From: Selaginella moellendorffii
Lineage: Eukaryota; Streptophyta; Lycopodiopsida; Selaginellales; Selaginellaceae
NCBI RefSeq assembly: GCF_000143415.4
Contig: NW_003314281.1
Span: 962,096 to 1,026,095, forward strand
DNA: 64,000 nucleotides
Direction of reading: 5' to 3'
Shown: positions 23,921-35,169 of the stretch, in pieces
How the letters are laid out: each line of letters begins with the position of its first letter
Numbering within the stretch: the first letter of the stretch is position 1
Program-made: the position numbers and the translations under genes
The notes under the pieces: generated by a model
Databases searched by the model: none
Seen by the model: only the letters and a program-made list of their open reading frames with translations
What the model was told of the DNA's origin: nothing

Positions 23921-24766
23921 CTCTGCCAAGACCCAATTATCAGCCCCTGGAACCACAGATCTAGCACTCCTTATCGCAATCGAAACGAGCATTTCCAAGA
24001 AAACCCTCGCTACCGGCGCTTACCTGAGAAATTTCTCTAGCCGAGGATCGATATTTCGCCCCCGCCAGCGCGCCTGCTACCTCCGGCAATCCGCGGCAAC
24101 GAAGACGAAGAATGCAGGCCGGAAATCCCTCGAAACCTCGCGAGAAGCTCGAAATCCACCTCCTAGAAGCGCCGCTCAATCAGCTCCGCGTCGTAATGTA
24201 GCCCCGGCCAGCGCCTGGACGAGCAACGAGCTGGATCTGGGAAGAAGAAGGGATAGAACGGAGGAAGAAAAAAGAAGGAACAACAACACCTAAATGCCGA
24301 ATGAATATGTGCGTAAAAGCCGTATAGCGTATTGGTTAACAGGCTGGCCCATTTAAGTTTAATCGCCCGGTTCCATAAATATTTACTGGCATGGTTTTAA
24401 AACCGTGCTTACATGGATTCGAACCGTGGAGCTCTGGAGATCCCTGACAGGGATGCGCGCACTGGAGCTAGGGTTTTAGGACGCGCGAGGAGGGAGCGAG
24501 CGCATTCCCTATCAGGTGAGTAGATTTTAGAGCTCTTGCGAAGCCAATTGCTACAAAGATTTGCGTGATTTCTACGTGAGATCATTGTGCGATCGCTGTG
24601 CGTGTGCGATAAGTAGAGAATTTTGTGTGTTCTTGTTGAATGGTAGAGTCTTTTTGTCTGTGCTGTGCGATTTGATTCTTGTCCATGACTATAAAGATTG
24701 ATTTGTTTGGCGCGTCTTTTCAGTGGCAATTGTTTTGCACATCTTTCCCGGAGGCAATTGAGATCG

Positions 24767-26549
24767 ATGGCATCACGGGATTTCGAAGAATTCCACAAGA
24801 AATGGTTTGATGCAGCTAGCTTGCAACTCAAATCTCTTCGCAATGCTTTGAAGGAGGAGCTTTGCTCAGAGGAATTGCTCATCCAAGCACTACAACAATT
24901 CTACACTTTCTACAGAAACTATGCCGAGGAAAAGATCCAGATGATCAAAGAAGATGCTTCTCACGTAGTAGCGAGCTGCTGGAGGTCCCCGCTGGAGATT
25001 TCTTTCCTGTGGATGGGAGGGTGGCGACCAACAATGAGCATCATCTTGGTTTTCTCGCTCATGGGGATGCAGATAGAAGATGATCTCGTGAAAATCTTGG
25101 AAGGAATGGACGTCCCAACCATGGCAGCATTGTCCGGGAAGCAACTCCAGAGACTAAACTCGCTACAACAGCGTAATCGTCATGCCGAAGACAACATCTC
25201 CAATCATCTTGCCGACTTACAAGTAAGTCTTTGCGACTTCTCTTCTTTCTCTCTTCTCTTCATTACTTTTTATAACTCTTCCACCAGCTTCTTCTGATGA
25301 AACTTCACCTTGTCTCATGACTAGATGCTGGTTGCAGATCAAGAGATAGCAAGGGCCACCGTCACAGATCCACCACCAAGCGAATCAGACGACTTGTCAC
25401 TACTTCAAGAGGCCATGGAACCGAAGCTGGCGTACCTGCGTGACATCGTTCTCGAGGCCGAGGAGCTGCGGCTACGAGCAGCGGACGAGCTGGTGCAAAT
25501 CTTGACACCGCTGCAAGCAGTACAGTATGCGGTGACTGCGCTGGAGCTGGGAATCGCGGTGAGAAAACTTGGAGTCTCTGCAGCACTGAGCCAACCCCAG
25601 TGCATACGAGGAAGTGCTTTGGAGGGGAATGTCAACACCTTACGAAAGGTTTTGGCCAGAGGAGCTGATCCATCGGCAGCGGATTCTGACGGTCGTACAG
25701 CTTTGGTAAAGACAGGCTCTCTCTCCTTCCCTGCATGCTCTGAGCTTTCTTTTTTCTTCGCAGCATATGGCAGCGTCGAAAGGCCACAGTGAGTGTGTCG
25801 ATATGCTGATAAATGCCGGGGCCAACGTGAACAAGAAAGGTCTCGTATTATGGATTTCTTCGCTTTCATTGCTTGATTTTCATTTCTTTCTTTCAGATAA
25901 CTTTGGAATGACGCCATTGCTCGCAGCGTTGAAAGGAGGCCACGATGTTGCTGCGGACTTGCTCGTTGAAAAGGGAGCTGAGCCGCTTCTGGAGGTTTGC
26001 AAGTTTTAGCTCCAGGCATTACGTTAATGATGATCTTTTTTTATCTTAATCCTTCCTTTGTGTGTGTGAAACAGGAACCAGGGATAGAACTTTGTAAAGC
26101 AACGGCCAGTGGTGACGTGAAGTATGTGGAGAGGCTCGTAAAGCACGGTGTGGATCCGAGTGCTGTCGACTATGCTCAAAACACGCCACTTCACATTGCT
26201 GCTGCGGTTGGAAGCCTGGAGGCCGTCGCCGTTCTTGTAAATGAAGGTGCTGATGTTCTTGCGAAAGACCGGTAAACACACCGAAAGCAACTGTGGAACT
26301 TTGTTTGTAAATGTGTAACTGTGTAAATCTTCTCGTCACAGGCATGGCCACACGCCCCTCGACGAAGCGAGGGATGCCGAGAGTGAAGCCGCAGTGAAGA
26401 TAATCGAGGAGGAAGTGGCGAGGCGTCGTGAATCAGAGAGCTCGAACAACATGGTTCGCTTTCTCAGCTTTCTTGTCAGTGAGTGTTGTGGGTCAGCTAA
26501 TCAGATTCGTAATGACAGAGCTAGCAACCTCGCGACGAAAGTCTACTAG
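24767..26549 (+). CDS. DOG1-domain / ankyrin-repeat fusion protein
   Basis: The N-terminal half is a DOG1 (DELAY OF GERMINATION 1) domain, otherwise found alone or in TGA bZIP factors. It reads FEEFHKKWFDAASLQLKSLR, the signature WRSPLEISFLWMGGWRPTMS, LSGKQLQRLNSLQQRNRHAE and ADELVQILTPLQAVQYAVTA. From about residue 245 come ankyrin repeats: GSALEGNVNTLRKVLARGAD, GRTALHMAASKGHSECVDML, FGMTPLLAALKGGHDVAADL, CKATASGDVKYVERLVKHGV, NTPLHIAAAVGSLEAVAVLV and HGHTPLDEARDAESEAAVKI. Exons: 24767-25222, 25325-25705, 25764-25839, 25897-25994, 26075-26271, 26342-26549; 471 residues. The last part stays open without the optional intron at 26453. A 5'-UTR intron (CAG|GTGAGT near 24514 to TTTTCAG 24722) is likely. 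Function is unknown; the DOG1 part suggests a role in signalling or dormancy-like control. Confidence 0.9.
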
Positions 26550-26820
26550 AGTATCGGATTCCTATAAATGCGTTGACATCTGCTATCATCTATCTATGTA
26601 AGTAACCAAATTACAAGAGCCTGGACGAGAGTAATAAGTTGAGGAGTTTATACAGTTTTTATATGTTCATCTCTCTTTCTTTTCCATTGTTAATCAAAAG
26701 AAGGTGTTGGTTTTGTCTTCAGGCAGAATGTGAGATATCTCGTAGCTGACTTTCAGGTACTTTTTTCTCTATCACTTTGCGATCTCACTGGCTGGGCCCT
26801 TGGCAGAAAAGCAGAAAGTG

Positions 26821-28106
26821 ATGGAGAGTAATGCAAATGGATTTAGGAAACGCACAATAGGTTTAACCGGTCAGTCAAATCTTAAAACGCTCCACTGTTT
26901 TAAGTTTTCCAGTCGACCAAGTTGCGATGGAGCTTCTCTTTCGTATATATCTACAAAGACCTTTGAGCTCCGGGCATCAAAAAGGAGAAGAAGAAGCAAA
27001 ACATTCGTGCTGCTGGACAGGCAAGAGAAACACACAAGTCTTTCTTCTCTTTTCTTATGCGTGATTTATCGTTGTTTTTTAGCTCGCAGCGGAGCATATT
27101 GCTAAAGACATGGAGTTCGTGACTTGTGTCCTTTAGCCACTCTATACACACTCAGTCGTCACCGCGTGATGCTACTCTCTATTCCTTTCGTTTTTTTTCG
27201 TTTTTTCCCTTCCACGATTCCATTCCAGCAGTGATGCCACTGTTCCAAGCTTGACTTGTATTGTGATCTACTCATGATTGTGCAGCTTCGCGCAAGAAAT
27301 CTTCTAGCTTTCCGGCTATGAAATTGGACACTAGCGCGTGGACACATCTCCGAGCAGACACCAGTGCGAGAGAGAGAGCTGGAGCGGGAGCTTTCATGTC
27401 CCCTCCCAAGAACAATTCACGGGTAAGGGTTCTGGCGATCAAAGATTAATCGAGCTCACAGCATTAATGGCTGCTCTCATGCGCTATTTTGCAGGGCCTT
27501 CGCCACGAATTACCGGCAACGATAGCAGCTTCATACCAGCTGATTAAGACAGCCGATGTGGTAAACTCGGCAACAAAGTCGCTGATGCCATGCCAAGAAC
27601 AAAGCTCTCGAGGTATCTTACAAAAAAAATCTCATTTTTATGGAGCTTTCACTTACTGATTCCTTGTTGCTTGATTCCCGTGTCCCAGGCGATGTAAGTG
27701 AGGCCGTTTGCCGGATTTGCCTGGTGGAGCTGAGCGAAGGCGAGAGCTTTCGCATGGATTGCTGCTGCAAAGGGGACCTCGCGGCGGCTCACAGCGACTG
27801 CGCAGCGAAGTGGTTTACGATCCGGGGGAAGAGCTCGTGTGACATCTGCGGACACACAGTTAAAAATCTCTCACCGCTGCTGGACAGTTCGAGAAGGAGC
27901 TTTCGATCACTCGATGATGGTCCCCAGCGGCAACAATTGGAAGAAGACTACGAATTGATCAGGTAAAAAAATGTTGATCTTTTAGATGCTCAGCAAACCG
28001 AGATTTTTCCAGGAGCATTTCTTGGATCGAAGTGTTGGCAGTGTATTTGAGCTGTGCGCTGGCATCGCTGTGGCGAAAACTGGAAGAGCTCTCAGAGTTT
28101 CCATGA
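26821..28106 (+). CDS. RINGv (RING-CH) E3-ligase-like protein with C-terminal hydrophobic segment
   Basis: Five-exon model (26821-26869, 27286-27422, 27495-27612, 27689-27962, 28013-28106) sums to 223 codons plus stop. The N-terminus MESNANGFRKRTIGLT is followed by a basic, disordered region. The RING variant domain (about residues 105-155) reads CRICLVELSEGESFRMDCCC...AHSDCAAKWF...CDICG, with Cys/His order typical of RING-CH ubiquitin ligases such as MARCH proteins. The last exon encodes WIEVLAVYLSCALASLWRKL, a candidate single membrane helix. The first intron (416 bp) is unusually long for this window, so the first exon is the least certain. Activity is inferred from the domain only. Confidence 0.75.
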
Positions 28107-28539
28107 AAGCTGTGGAAAGCGTTCCTTGTTGTACAGAAGTAGGAAGTAGGGTTTATATATATCAACCTTATAGGGTTTGTGGCGTCGCTTTCAAAGCCTT
28201 CGTTTTTTTTCGCAAGCTTTCCACCTCGTATTGATTCGCGGAAGGATAGAATTGTAAGAAACAAAGCCAGAGATGAAGAAAAAATTGGTACAAACATTAT
28301 CTCTTTCCTCGCAACCAAAATCAACAAAGAGAGAGAGAAAAAGAAAAACACTCTTTCCGCGAGCTCTTGTTTCACGTCTTCACGAAGACGATGTCTCATT
28401 TTTCGTCTCGGATGCGGTCAGGCTCTGGAGGTCTCTCTGCAAGGCATCTTTTGGAAGCTGTGAATTCAAAGCCTGGAAGAGAAAGAGCGATGAAAAAACG
28501 AGCTTAGCTTCGATCAGCTCAATCGTACTTAAAGATCAC

Positions 28540-29669
28540 TCAGACCTTGACGTGGAAGTAGTGGAAGGTCGTGGACGCGTTGGTGGAGATGTTCGCGTCG
28601 AGGACTCGGAACTTGTGATGGTCCAGGAGAAGTAACACCTTCGAGAAGACGCTCCTGTTCTTGCTGGCGCAGATCATGGTGATGAAAGCGTCGCTGCCGC
28701 AAACGCTGAGGATCACATTGGACGCCTGCTGCGATTGCTGCTGGATCATGCCCGGATGATCATCCCCCCCTCCGGCGTTCTTGGAGCCGCGGTCATTGGT
28801 GGTGGTGCAAATCGATGGCGATGGAGAGCCCGAGTCCTTGATCGCCATCGCCGCGCGAGGAGAAGCGCTTCTCAACACATCGGAGCGTTTCTTGTCCAGA
28901 TCCTCCAGGTCCTTTCGGAGGAGATGGATGTAGCTGATGATCTCGGAGACGATGGTCGACTTATCGCTCTAAGATCAGAGAAAACAATCGGACAATCGGT
29001 TTTAGCTACAGGATCGAGGAAGGCAACAAAAACCACGAAGAAACCAAGAACAAGAGAGGAAAAATAAAGGGAGAGAGGAGCTCCAAGTACCTTGGAACAC
29101 GTCTCCGGTAAGAGCGATGCCAGCGTCGAGAAGAGATGGTTCATGCCTTTCCTCCGCTGCCTCTCGGAAAGAATGTGGCTCTCGCGCGGCGAGATGCTTT
29201 TGCTCTTGGTGTCCACTCCAAGATCGTGAGTCGCTGCCAATGTTCTTCGGCTGCTTCGCTTAGATCCAGCCCCCGCCGCCTTCCCCACCGGCGGGAGAGC
29301 TGGAGGAGCCACGAACTGCGTCGGGGATGGCGATGTCAAGCACGGGAGAACGCTCGACGCTGGCGAGCAAATGCCCTGCAATGTGGAATGGGTCTCGGGG
29401 AGTTCTTGCGGGAAATGCAGCAAAGGGTCGTCCATGGATTCGAATGTGGCCATTGGAGAAGCTCCCTGATCGCTCGAGGTGGCCGCCGCCGGCCACCACT
29501 CTGGGAAATCCTCGAGCTCGAAAGAGGGCAATCGAGTCTCTTCCAGGAGTGGTGACTTCAGCATTTGGTGGATGGATTGCTCGATAGATCCATCCGGAAG
29601 AGGAGCAGCGGCAGTGGCAGTGGCAGTGGCAGTGGAGCAGGATTTGGATCGTCGTCTACGCGGTGGCAT
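28540..29669 (-). CDS. bHLH transcription factor with ACT-like C-terminus
   Basis: Two exons (29669-29091 and 28968-28540) give 335 residues. The basic region ESHILSERQRRKGMN has the H-E-R residues needed for E-box binding. Helix 1 FSTLASLLPETCSK is followed, after the intron, by loop and helix 2 SDKSTIVSEIISYIHLLRKD. The C-terminal block SNVILSVCGSDAFITMICAS...VLDANISTN resembles the ACT-like dimerisation fold of plant bHLH subfamilies. The N-terminus is disordered, with acidic/hydrophobic patches. An upstream in-frame stretch before MPPRRRR is treated as 5' UTR. The gene is convergent with the RINGv gene and divergent from the ABC gene at 31227. Targets are unknown. Confidence 0.92.
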
Positions 29670-31226
29670 TGCACGCTGGAGGATCAAAGAAAAAGGTCCG
29701 AGAGTGAGGAAAAAATGCGATTTTTCCGGTGACTTACCGCGAGTCGAGAGAGATCCTTGTTGCAAAAATCGTTCTTTCACAGGCAGGAGCTCGGAAGCTC
29801 GGATAAGTTGTAGCGTGGTAGCTTGAACGTTCTAAACGGGTTGGACAGGATGGGTGAGAGAGAGAGAGAGAGGGCCAGGCTTTATAAAAAAGAAGATCTG
29901 GGAAAATGGACTGGAAGAGATGGTGATCATAAGCAGCAACAATGGTAAAGTCAGATCGCTCGCTCGCAGAGGCAACGAATAAAAAGCCAATTAAGAAAAG
30001 GCTGCCCCATCGCTGCTGCCTCGCCCGCAAGTCAAGACTCGCAATTGTGACGAGGCGAGCCGAGTATGGCGAGCTCCTTCGTCTTCCATCGTCGCAAAAT
30101 GAACAGTGCAGCGTGATTCTTTACAGTAACACCAAGATCATCGCGTTAGTCACGCGACTTAGCCAGGGCCACGAGACGAATATCGAAAGAGATGGACAAA
30201 CTTCTCCTTGAACGTATACAAAAATCTCTTTTTTTTCTCCGAAGGACAGGTTGCTGCTTAGAGAGGGGACCGTATCTCGCACTCGCAGCAGGTCGCCGGA
30301 ACGAATGCACGTTAATACAATCTTTGCACGTTTCCACTCGGGCGAGTCGGAGTACCGAAGTGGCAGTGGTTTTATAAGCGATTAGCGAGAGGGTGAGAGT
30401 GAGAGCGAGAGAGAGAGAGAGAGAGAAGCTCTGTTACATGGACAGTGTTGAGCCACGCTTCCACGTCCCTGAAATGACAAGTCTCGGACACCACCACCAT
30501 CCCCTGCCTCTTTCTCCGCTCGAAGACCTTGTCAATTTCGCAAAACTTTCCGTAAAACCTTCTGAGATTCTAGTACCACGATCTGATGTTAAGGCACTCC
30601 ACAATGTCGCCATTGTTCCACGTGAATAATGCTTTTACGGATTTTGTTCTCTTTGAGCAGTGACTTTGCAAGGACTATCTAGAGTTCCTCCGCGTCGCGC
30701 TAGCAAAGTTTGATTTTTGATCGACCGGGCGGCGCGAGTAATCCAGGTTCCAGAATGTGAATCGATAAGCTCGAACTTACATCCATGAAGTCGTACACCA
30801 GTGAAGGGTCAGCATTACATTTAGAGGCACTGAGAGGTATGGCTCGCGACGAAAGTAATGAGAAGCCGGCGTGTAGCTTCCCTTGGCCTCTCGTGTTTGT
30901 TTGTTCGTGGGATTTTTTTTTCCCCATTTTTTCCATTTCCGAGCTCTCATTTACTCACTCGCTATGATCCGAAACTCGTTGTGGATGCACGGGACACGGC
31001 CACCATGTCCTTTGACAGGGCCCTTGTTAAAGGACAGGAAAAGTATCAGGAGCTTTCAATTCGGCACCACCAGCATTCGATTTTCTGTGCAGCCATGGCA
31101 TAAAAAAAAGGATTTTTTTCTTCGCAGGGATGGTGACGATGGCGACTGGTCTCCATCCAAGTAATCGGGGTTTAGGTAGTGGGATTCTTTAGGGCTCTTA
31201 TTCTCGCGCTAGGGCTGTGGCGGGCG
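29670..31226. other. Intergenic interval between bHLH and ABC genes, with GA tracts
   Basis: It holds the leaders of two divergent genes. (GA)n tracts lie near 29850-29873 and 30390-30425. Short ORFs here have no recognisable domain and start in simple sequence. No gene supported. Confidence 0.55.
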
Positions 31227-32511
31227 ATGGCGCTGCTGGGAGACGGCGCTGTGACAGCGCCAGTGTCAATCGGAGGCGCTGATCGCGCAGGTGAGGTCGC
31301 GACTTGTATGCTAGATTATGGGCATTGTCTCGCGCACGGATATCTAAATTCTTTCTTTCTCACACAGCGTGCCTCGCAAGTTTGACTTTGCGCTCGCGAT
31401 CGAGGAGATTTAAGCCGCGATCTCCAGCTGTAGCGGGTAAGCTTGCTCACGCACAGAAAAAACAAGAGGGGCTTGGATTTTTTTCGTTTGTTTAGTGTTT
31501 TTCCTGAGGTCATTGATTGTCGACTGTTGCTGAGGGTGAAGTTTCACAGCTTGTACGTCGTCAGTGGATGGTCGGGCTAGTTTTGATATCGAGGCAAAGG
31601 ATCTGTTTGTGGAGGTACGGGGTGACACGGGGCTTCTTGTACCCGTGCTCAAGAATTGTTCCATTCGAATCCCGCAAGGACAGCTCTGGATGCTCCTCGG
31701 GCCCAATGGATGCGGGAAATCGACACTGCTCAAGGCCAGTCTTTACGGTAGCCTTTCACTTTCGTTTGTGTAATGACTCTCCTAACTCTTTGCTTGTGTC
31801 TTGTTTGGCTATTTTCCAGTGCCTTGCAGGGCTGATGAGACCCTCCCGTGGACAGATGCGTGTGGCACAGCCAAAGAGCTTTGTCTTCCAGAATCCGGAT
31901 CACCAGGTACCTCTAGTTGATAGCCAGTTTTTCACTTCTCGTTGTTTCCACCAGGTTGTCATGCCTACAGCCGAAGCAGATGTTGCGTTCGGGCTTGGGC
32001 GCCTACAATTAACGCAAGAGGAGGTCCGGGACCGAGTTTGGAGGTCTCTTAAAGCCGTGGGGATGGAGAACTACTTACAGGTAAATGAAATGTGGTTTTT
32101 TGTGTGGACAAGCAGATGAGTTTTGTTTTTTTTTTTTTCCTGCAGCGTCCTATACAGACGCTAAGTGGTGGTCAAAAGCAGCGAGTGGCCATCGCGGGGG
32201 CGCTTGCAGAGACAAGCCGGGTGCTTCTACTGGACGAGTTAACGACTTTCTTAGACGAAACCGATCAGGTCAGTCTCCTCAAGTCGTTTCTTTCATCCAA
32301 AAGGACTGCTTGTCATCAGGTTGGAGTGTTGGAAGCTGTCCGACGAGTGGTTGCTGGCCCGCCTTCAGTAACGTCCCTGTGGGTAACTCATCGTCTGGAG
32401 GAGCTTAACTACGCAGATGGAGCTGCCTATATGGAGAACGGACGCGTTGTTTTAAGTGGATCCGTTGCAGATGTTGTGGACTACATTAACCTCAAGAAAG
32501 CGGAGCTCTGA
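31227..32511 (+). CDS. ABCI11: ABC transporter I family ATPase, chloroplast ABCI11-like
   Basis: Soluble CbiO-type ATPase of a plastid ECF-like ABC system. My seven-exon model sums to 281 residues. Exons 1-2 encode [20 protein letters not shown] and an Arg/Ser-rich stretch, a plausible chloroplast transit peptide. Walker A is GPNGCGKST, the Q-loop region is [20 protein letters not shown], the ABC signature is LSGGQKQR, Walker B is [13 protein letters not shown] and the switch His is in [16 protein letters not shown]. All match Arabidopsis ABCI11 closely. The third intron (31735-31819) must start with GC to give [16 protein letters not shown], so it appears to be a GC-AG intron. ATP-driven transport in the plastid envelope is inferred from the family. 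Confidence 0.92.
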
Positions 32512-32749
32512 CGAGTCCTCGTGCCATGGTATTGGTATGTCAATGTCGCTTCTTTTCTTTCAACACGACGAATCTGACCAGACTTTTTTTTAGGAGATTG
32601 GTGGTGTCCAGGAGGCACGAGCAAAGACTTTTATAATGCGGAGAATTGTGTTCGTTATCAATGCCGCGGCTTTAAAAGCTCCCACGACGATCTCCATGAT
32701 ACGGTATGTGTTGTGTCTGCTCTACAGTGCCAGCAGAGAACTCTCACTC

Positions 32750-33286
32750 ATGGCAAAGCTTCCAGTGCTCGTCACTCTTCTACCAGCAGTGTTATCAGCA
32801 GCAGCAGCAGCGCTCTCTTCGTCTCTAACATCTCCAGAAAGCTTCCAAGCTCCGTCCCGAGTGAAGTTTTACATGCAAGACAGGCAGCTGATCGCGAACA
32901 GCACCGGGGTTGTAGTCGCGGCACAGGGTGGCAATCTCACGCTCTACGGCTTTGGAACTCTGATCGTCATGGACGATCCACTCACGGAGACTCCCTGCAA
33001 CGATTCCAGGCTTGTGGGACGCGGGCAGGGCATGTACCTGGTGGAGTCGAGGTCCGACTTTCATTTGCTCGTCTCCTACTCGGCGTTTCTTGAGACTTCC
33101 AGCTACAACGGGAGCTTGGTGTTCCATGGCTCGTACAAGGCGCTCCAGTCCCCGAGAGAGCTTCCAGTGATCGCCGGGACGGGGGACTTTAGAGGAGTCC
33201 AGGGATACGCGATTGTCACCACTGCTGTGGATCATGGATTGTACGTGGTGCTCCAAGTGGACTGCTACTTGACTCAAAGAATGTAG
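32750..33286 (+). CDS. Dirigent-like protein
   Basis: Secreted 178-residue dirigent family protein. Relatives guide stereoselective phenoxy radical coupling in lignan biosynthesis or shape the cell wall. The start at 32750 gives a signal peptide (MAKLPVLVTLLPAVLSAAAA). The beta-barrel includes RVKFYMQDRQLIANSTGVVV, NLTLYGFGTLIVMDDPLTET, VGRGQGMYLVESRSDFHLLV, SYNGSLVFHGSYKALQSPRE and the conserved end AGTGDFRGVQGYAIVTTAVD. Potential N-glycosylation sites are visible (NST, NLT). The frame stays open upstream to 32636, but the later ATG fits a signal peptide best. It ends 137 bp from the convergent fucosyltransferase. Confidence 0.9.
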   Translation: MAKLPVLVTLLPAVLSAAAAALSSSLTSPESFQAPSRVKFYMQDRQLIANSTGVVVAAQGGNLTLYGFGTLIVMDDPLTETPCNDSRLVGRGQGMYLVESRSDFHLLVSYSAFLETSSYNGSLVFHGSYKALQSPRELPVIAGTGDFRGVQGYAIVTTAVDHGLYVVLQVDCYLTQRM

Positions 33287-33422
33287 AAGAATCTTTATAT
33301 CGAAAACTAAGTTACCAGATCTTTGGAATCCGCGTGGCTTTTTTTTCTTCTGCAAACTTGTTGGTGGCCTGGATAGAAACAACGTCAAGGCTTCAGCTAT
33401 GGTGAAGAACTAGATGATTACC

Positions 33423-35018
33423 TCATAAGTTGAGTAGCTGCAAGCCTCCCCTCTGATCCTGGCAGCCACCGAGGTGACGCTTGATCCACTCCCGGTGCTC
33501 CGTGGAAATGTTTCTGGCGCTGGAGCAATCTGGCTGCTGGGGAAAATGCGTGCACGGCTCCGAGGACTGGCTCAAGTAACACACGTCCCCCTCGGGATGG
33601 AGCTCCGTCCCTCTGATCTTCAACATCCACGGCCTCGTCCTTGCCAGCCCCCGAGAGATATAGCCAAAAGTCGAGAACTCGCTCGTGGCCAAGTGGTGGG
33701 CGAAGCTCAGCAGCCACATCTCCGCCAGAGCGAGGCTGGCCTGGTGAAGATTGTGCCACTCGGCCCCTTCGCTGGACAGGGAGTGAAAGCTGACGAGCTC
33801 CTCTGATGCTGTCCCGTTTTGTAGAAACTCGTCCCTGAGTGTCTCGTAGTACTTCCCTTGGAGCGAAGCCACGAAAACGGAGACGTCAACCTGGTGTTGC
33901 TGCTGTTGCTGCTTCTCAAACTCGATCAGCGATGGCGAAGAGCTTGAGGATAAGTTCGGCAGAAGATGGTGGCTTGTGAGGCACCTGGAAACTATCTGGT
34001 TCACCAGCGGATCAAAACTGGCCAGGTCTGGTCGGCTGTGTGTTCGTATCTGGACCCCAACCCGAGACTTGGAGCAGGATAAGTAGCTGTTGTAGAAGCG
34101 AGAGACTAGGGACCATATGGAGTTCGCCGGTGCGATCGCGAGGCTGGAGAGTTGAGCAAATATGTCGAGCCGAGAGCCTGGAAATAAGGTAACTAGCTTT
34201 CTCCACATCCACGGTACCTTAAAGAAGCTGGAAACGAAGTACTGGTTGCTGCTCCAGGCGAGGGTCCTCACGTGGCTCAGTGGCTCCTGGAACTCGTTGC
34301 AAAAGAAGAGCTTATCGGTCTCTCTCTGGACGTGAGCAAGATGCAAGTGAACGATTGGAACACTAAAGTTTTTATCGATGGCTTGTCCCAAGTCCGGAGC
34401 ATGTTTTACAATCTCTGGAAACCACAAGCTCGACTTTTAGTGTATATTATAAAAACAAACAAACCAAGGCTCACCATATGGAAAGTCAGCTGGAAGAAGC
34501 CATGAAGAGCCTTGAAAAGGCTCACAAAGTATTTTCCCAACTTCCTTCCTGGAATCTATCATCAACACCCGATCTGTGATCATAGAGTAGAGCAGCGCTG
34601 ATAGTAGCGACAAGATCCTGTTTCCCAGCCCCTCGTGAGTCTCAACATAGATCATGAACTTACAAGATGAGTTGACATGGGAACTTTCTTCGAGGACTTC
34701 CGTCCAGTTGGAGGGAGCACACTTCCTGTGCAACTCACCGTATCTCTTCCACGACTCTAGCAGCGTCGGAGAGATGTCAGCCACCTTGTTTGCCCTGTAG
34801 AGATGTTGAGAGCTCCTGCTTACACAGCTTGGATCAATGCTGCCCGCACTTATTCTTGTCTGTTCTGATGGCATCGCTTTCCACACCCATAAAGCTCTCC
34901 AGTGAAGGATATCGACATCCTCGATGACGAGAAGGACAAGAATCATGAAGCCGGACAGGCTCAGCAGCACTGTGAGCTTTGACGAGCCCAGATCTAGAAC
35001 CCGATTGATATCTTTCAT
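33423..35018 (-). CDS. GT37 fucosyltransferase (xyloglucan FUT1-like)
   Basis: Golgi type II membrane enzyme that transfers fucose from GDP-fucose to wall polysaccharides or arabinogalactan proteins. Two exons (35018-34475 and 34414-33423) give 511 residues. The N-terminal anchor is SKLTVLLSLSGFMILVLLVI. Family blocks include FMIYVETHEGLGNRILSLLS, VLMIDSRKEVGKILCEPFQG, the sugar-nucleotide motif SRVGVQIRTHSR, VSVFVASLQGKYYETLRDEF, a region before ALAEMWLLSFAHHLATSEFS, and STFGYISRGLARTRPWML. These are the GT37 motifs. The acceptor specificity cannot be read from the sequence. It starts 152 bp downstream of the SURF1 stop on the same strand. Confidence 0.93.
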
Positions 35019-35169
35019 GCTTGCTCGGCCCTGTTGCTTCTCTCCAGGTTCTGCGAAAATTTTCTCAACGCGTTACGTAAGAGGAAAGATCATATAAAAT
35101 AAACCAAAACTGCCGACTAGTTTACGCTGCACTTACGCATGTTGGAACCACATCAAGTCGTGCACTTTA

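Noticed and set aside
23921-23998. In-frame upstream ATG extending the DRB protein (MEMLVSIAIRSARS...)
   Set aside because: A canonical 3' splice site GGCAG directly precedes the MYKNQLQE start and a GTAAGC donor lies upstream, so this is a 5'-UTR intron; family members begin at MYKNQLQE.
24311-24425. A-box-like TAGCGTATTGG on plus and B-box-like GGATTCGAACC on minus near 24412
   Set aside because: The two boxes are on opposite strands and no cloverleaf forms; chance or a degraded SINE.
26453-26517. Extra terminal intron in the DOG1-ankyrin gene (GTTCGC to ACAG)
   Set aside because: Not required: the frame stays open through it to TAG 26547-26549, and splicing it would end the protein after one more codon; left as optional.
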